DNA from: Simplicispira hankyongi
Lineage (GTDB): Bacteria; Pseudomonadota; Gammaproteobacteria; Burkholderiales; Burkholderiaceae_C
DNA length: 64,000 bases
Direction: 5' to 3'
Assembly (NCBI RefSeq): GCF_003570885.1
Contig: NZ_QXJC01000003.1
Coordinates: 248,001 to 312,000, forward strand
How positions within the stretch are numbered: the first letter of the stretch is position 1; each line of letters opens with the position of its first letter. The position numbers and the translations under genes were made by a program. The notes under the pieces were generated by a model, which saw only the letters and a list, made by a program, of their open reading frames with translations, was not told where the DNA came from and did not search any database. Of this stretch, positions 61,182-64,000 are shown in pieces.

Positions 61182-63277
61182 AGATCAATCACTTTCCGCT
61201 CGTTGGAGGAAGAATACAGGTCAATCACCCGACAATCTCCGCACATCTTGAGACGTTCCAGCGCCTCACCCTGGAACATGGCATGGCCCGCCAATTTGCC
61301 GAGCATCCCTTCAATCGCCTTGAGCGTGCCAAAGGGCGTTCCACAGCGGATGCAGACGTACGGCGGCATCTCGTTCAGCACACGCGCCTGTGCCCGATCG
61401 GGCGAGAGTGAGAGGCGCGCGTGCAGCCCAATGGCGTCCTCCGGACAGGTGGTTTCGCACAAACCACACTGGACGCAATTTTTTTCGATGAAGCGCAGCT
61501 GGGGCAGTTGCGGGTTGTCGAGCAGCGCGCCCGCCGGGCAGGCGCTGACACAGCTCAGGCACAGGGTGCAGCGGTCCTTGTTGACCAGCACCTCGCCCAG
61601 CGGTGCGCCGGGCGCCGGCAGTTCGATGGCCGTGGCACCCGCCGGAACAAGCGGCGCAAGCGCGAGCAAATGGTCCAACGCCATTTCCAGCGTGCTGCGC
61701 TTCTCCGGCGCTGCGGCAAACCGGGCGGGCCTCGCGATGGCCGCGCGCCGCGACCCCAGCAGGGCCTGCAATCCCGCATCCAGATCGGTGTGTGCCTTGC
61801 AGTGCAGCAGCTGCACTGCGCCCGCAGGGTAGCCGAGGCCGGTCACCATCGCCTCGACCACATCGGCCTGCTGTTGCAGGACTTCAAGGTACTGCGGCGC
61901 TTCTTCCTCGGTGACGACGAGCACCACCCGCGCAGCGCCCCAGGCCAGGGCACTGAGCCACAGCTCAATGCCGGTGCTGGCCGTGTGCCACAACCCCAAG
62001 GGAATGCAGCTTGCCGGCAACCCCTTCGCCACACCCAGTTGGGCGGCGCGGCCCAATTCCTCGACCAACGCCAGGCCGCGCTCCTGGCTATGCAGCACCA
62101 GAACCGCGTCGCGCCCCCCTGCCGCAACGTAGTGCGTCAGGACGGTGCGCAGACGCAAGCCCTGGTCGGCAATGCCCGGCGCCCGGTACGCCATGGCGCC
62201 CGTGGGGCACACCGTCGTGCATGCGCCGCAGCCAACGCACAGGTGCGGGTTCACCTCTACCCGCTGGTGCTTGGGATCGCTGGCGATGGCTTCTGCCGAG
62301 CACACGTCCAGGCAGGCACGGCAGCCGACGGCGCCATTGCGGCTGTGCGCGCAAATTTTCTGCTCGTAGGTGATGAAACGCGGTTTTTCAAAATCCCCCA
62401 CCAAGGCGCGCAGGGCCAGCAGGGCAGCCAGGTCGCGGCCATCCCAGCGCAAATAGCCTTGTGGCGGCGCATGCTGGTTGAACGTCGGCGTCGCAGCGCT
62501 GCTGCGCAGGTCGAGCACCAAATCAAAACACTCGGTTTGCGTTTGCAGCGGGCGCTGGAAATCGATCGCTCCGGCCACCTGGCACGCCTTGACGCAATCG
62601 CGGTGCGAGCGGCACAAGGCCATGTCGATTTGGTAATCCAGCCCGATAGCGCCTTCCGGGCAGGCCTGCACACAGGCATTGCAACGCGTGCACACGTCCA
62701 GCGAGATGGGGTTGTCCGCCTGCCAGGACAATTCGAACGCGCCCAGCCAGCCGTGCAAACGGGTGATGCGGCCAGCAAGTACCGGGTAGCGCCGCTCCTG
62801 CATGCCGCCCGCATCGCCGGGGCCAGTCGCAAACAGCGTGATAGAGAAGTCCTCGCCAAACAAGGCCGCCGCGCGTTCGGCGGCATCCAGCGGGCCGAGG
62901 ATCAGCAAGTGCCCGGTACTGTGAAACGGTACCGTTGCCACTGGCTCAGGCTCGGGCAAACGTGCTGCCGCAATCAGCGCCGCAATTTTGGGTGTGGCGC
63001 GCGGCGCTTCGCTGCTCCAGCCTGCGGTTTCACGAATATTGACGAATCGCAGCGGCGAGACAGCCCCCTCGGTCTGTTCAGCCAGTTCGCTGAACAGGCG
63101 GCGCTCCTGCGTGCATGCGACGAGCACTTCTTCACCAGAGCGGATGGCGTTCTGGAACGCCCCGGCTTCGCGCCGGCACAGCGTGGAGTGGAGCGTGAGG
63201 GACTCACCGATCGCCGTCCCCAGACTGTCCGTCTGGAGGGGCATGGTCCGGTTGCAATCGCAGAGGAGCGTGGGCAT
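61178..63277 (-). CDS. Large multi-cluster 4Fe-4S ferredoxin-type protein
   Basis: Cytosolic protein of 699 aa with many iron-sulfur motifs: CTRCNACVQACPEG, CRSHRDCVKACQ, CRACLDVCSAEA, CVGCGACTTVCPTGA, CTLCLSCVSACPAGA, CVQCGLCETTCPEDA and a C-terminal CIRCGTPFG with CGDC. Near the N-terminus MPTLLCDCNRTMPLQ adds cysteines, and a middle region (about 330-560) resembles a flavodoxin/HdrA-like or hydrogenase-associated fold without clusters. Proteins of this size are typical partners of DUF3305/DUF3306 in formate dehydrogenase operons and may supply electrons for maturation or couple the enzyme to a cytosolic pool. The start overlaps the DUF3306 gene by 74 bp. Confidence 0.88.
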   Translation of the reverse strand: MPTLLCDCNRTMPLQTDSLGTAIGESLTLHSTLCRREAGAFQNAIRSGEEVLVACTQERRLFSELAEQTEGAVSPLRFVNIRETAGWSSEAPRATPKIAALIAAARLPEPEPVATVPFHSTGHLLILGPLDAAERAAALFGEDFSITLFATGPGDAGGMQERRYPVLAGRITRLHGWLGAFELSWQADNPISLDVCTRCNACVQACPEGAIGLDYQIDMALCRSHRDCVKACQVAGAIDFQRPLQTQTECFDLVLDLRSSAATPTFNQHAPPQGYLRWDGRDLAALLALRALVGDFEKPRFITYEQKICAHSRNGAVGCRACLDVCSAEAIASDPKHQRVEVNPHLCVGCGACTTVCPTGAMAYRAPGIADQGLRLRTVLTHYVAAGGRDAVLVLHSQERGLALVEELGRAAQLGVAKGLPASCIPLGLWHTASTGIELWLSALAWGAARVVLVVTEEEAPQYLEVLQQQADVVEAMVTGLGYPAGAVQLLHCKAHTDLDAGLQALLGSRRAAIARPARFAAAPEKRSTLEMALDHLLALAPLVPAGATAIELPAPGAPLGEVLVNKDRCTLCLSCVSACPAGALLDNPQLPQLRFIEKNCVQCGLCETTCPEDAIGLHARLSLSPDRAQARVLNEMPPYVCIRCGTPFGTLKAIEGMLGKLAGHAMFQGEALERLKMCGDCRVIDLYSSSNERKVIDL

Positions 63278-63869
63278 GGGGCGTTGGGCTGGCGGTGGCT
63301 GGCGAAGGAAGGTGCGGCACGGCGGCCTGCCCGTGGTGCGCGAGGTCGCCTTGCGACTGTGCCACGTCTGGCGCCAAAGGGGTACTCTGATTTTCCGGGT
63401 CTGGCAGTGTGGGCCCGGGTTGGGCGGCCGTCTGTGAAGCGGCCTCGTCCTCAGCCGGCACCATGCCGAGAAACTTCGCACTGGCCAGCTTGCGCAAGGT
63501 CGCCAGCGGTATTGGATCGGCGCCGCTGTAGTCGCCAATGTAGGTATCGAGCCCATCCATCACGTTGAAATGCGGGTCGCGAAAGAGCCGCTTCATGGCG
63601 GCGTTGCGCACTTCAGGCGCCACGGCGCGCGAGACAAAACGGGAAAAGTCAGACGCGGGTGTAAGCGTCTGCGCCTCGGCCAGGGTGGGAGCAAGTTCAG
63701 ACGGTGCCCCAGGCGCAAGCCCTGAGGGCGCCAGTGGCGCGGCAACCGGAGTCGGCGCCGCCAATGGCTTTTCGCGGGCCGGCTCTACGGACAGCTCTGG
63801 CGCCTCGCCGCGCCCTTCCCGCGCCTCCTGCTTGCGGCGTGACCAACGTCCCAGGAAACCGTCGCTCAT
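63204..63869 (-). CDS. DUF3306 family protein
   Basis: Protein of 221 aa. The opening GFLGRWSRRKQEAREGR, a Pro/Ala-rich linker (about 20-65), and the conserved core DFSRFVSRAVAPEVRNAAMKRLFRDPHFNVMDGLDTYIGDY match DUF3306, found beside formate dehydrogenase genes. The C-terminal about 60 residues are low complexity and overlap the start of the ferredoxin gene by 74 bp. It is probably an accessory factor for enzyme maturation; the biochemical role is unknown. Its ATG overlaps the DUF3305 stop (ATGA). Confidence 0.88.
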   Translation of the reverse strand: MSDGFLGRWSRRKQEAREGRGEAPELSVEPAREKPLAAPTPVAAPLAPSGLAPGAPSELAPTLAEAQTLTPASDFSRFVSRAVAPEVRNAAMKRLFRDPHFNVMDGLDTYIGDYSGADPIPLATLRKLASAKFLGMVPAEDEAASQTAAQPGPTLPDPENQSTPLAPDVAQSQGDLAHHGQAAVPHLPSPATASPTPHAHAPLRLQPDHAPPDGQSGDGDR

Positions 63870-64000
63870 GACCCGTCCCGCTTTTTAAAGGTGCTGACGG
63901 ACGCCGGGTTGCCGAAGCGGTCCGTCAGCGCCTGGAAGCTCTGCGGCCGCCGGCGCCTGCGCGGCTCGGGTTGGTAGTGCTGGTTCACAAACGCCTGCAG
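63866..64000 (-). CDS. DUF3305 family protein, 3' end only
   Basis: Only the last 44 codons are in the window: LQAFVNQHYQPEPRRRRR, PQSFQALTDRFGNPAS, then VSTFKKRDGS and TGA. The FVNQHYQPEP followed by an Arg-rich stretch fits the C-terminus of DUF3305 proteins, which are encoded just before DUF3306 in formate dehydrogenase clusters. The stop overlaps the DUF3306 start by 4 bp. The N-terminal part lies beyond the right edge. Confidence 0.75.
   Translation of the reverse strand: MQAFVNQHYQPEPRRRRRPQSFQALTDRFGNPASVSTFKKRDGS

Overview
The window reads as a chromosomal segment of a GC-rich betaproteobacterium in the Burkholderiales, most likely a Comamonadaceae (Acidovorax/Rhodoferax/Polaromonas-like). 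This rests on the gene families and their order (ctaC-ctaD-ctaG-DUF2970-coxC followed by SURF1-ctaA-ctaB-SCO1; DUF1841; DUF2909; a DUF3305/DUF3306 formate dehydrogenase cluster), on CIRCE control of rpoH, and on short interspersed repeats that I associate with this family. No prophage, transposase or CRISPR array is visible. Most of the window is ordinary, tightly packed core genome.

Layout. 1-6.0 kb: 5' end of rsmD, a pair of M16 peptidases, ftsY, cutA, and rpoH behind a CIRCE/HrcA operator. 6.0-8.3 kb: a decayed ORF, then an Lrp-type regulator divergent from dadA (D-amino acid catabolism). 8.3-13.7 kb: a five-gene signalling operon (REC-PAS, a 63-aa ORF, HDOD, triple-PAS histidine kinase, REC-HD-GYP). 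13.8-23.2 kb: aa3-type cytochrome c oxidase structural genes and assembly factors (copper: ctaG, SCO1, a second SCO-like protein; heme A: ctaA, ctaB; SURF1). 23.3-32.2 kb: single genes for methylation, ComF, TrmL, a LysR regulator, MaoC, an orphan ParA, a LysE exporter, a Kef-type antiporter, PcaF thiolase and DUF1841. 32.3-41.9 kb: a diheme cytochrome c, a MoxR/GNAT/VWA cluster, then tamA-tamB for outer-membrane assembly. 41.9-43.8 kb: an interval bounded by tRNA-Arg(CCT) and tRNA-Ser(CGA) that carries an epimerase-like gene, a helicase fragment and a small SSB. 43.8-53.7 kb: serS with a second, displaced copy of its 3' end, a CBS protein, ispH, an SlpA-type PPIase, radC, an Smr protein, an M48 protease with LemA, and a large FtsX-type permease. 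53.7-64 kb: a formate dehydrogenase cluster (fdhD, gamma, beta and alpha subunits, a TorD-like chaperone, a 699-aa multi-cluster ferredoxin, DUF3306, and DUF3305 running off the end).

How the parts work together. Formate oxidation in the periplasm would feed electrons through the beta and gamma subunits to quinone, and the ctaC-ctaD-coxC oxidase would be the terminal acceptor. DadA also feeds electrons to the respiratory chain. The signalling operon probably lowers cyclic di-GMP in response to an unknown cue.

The most unusual structure is not a gene system but a family of about 50-60 bp palindromic repeats. I count ten copies. Eight lie within about 50 nt of a stop codon in the sense orientation, a ninth forms the last codons of a gene, and one is displaced. 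Two copies have become the signal-peptide codons of the downstream gene, in the same reading frame. A second repeat family of about 95 bp follows the same placement rule. The duplicated serS 3' end is the clearest trace of past DNA insertion.
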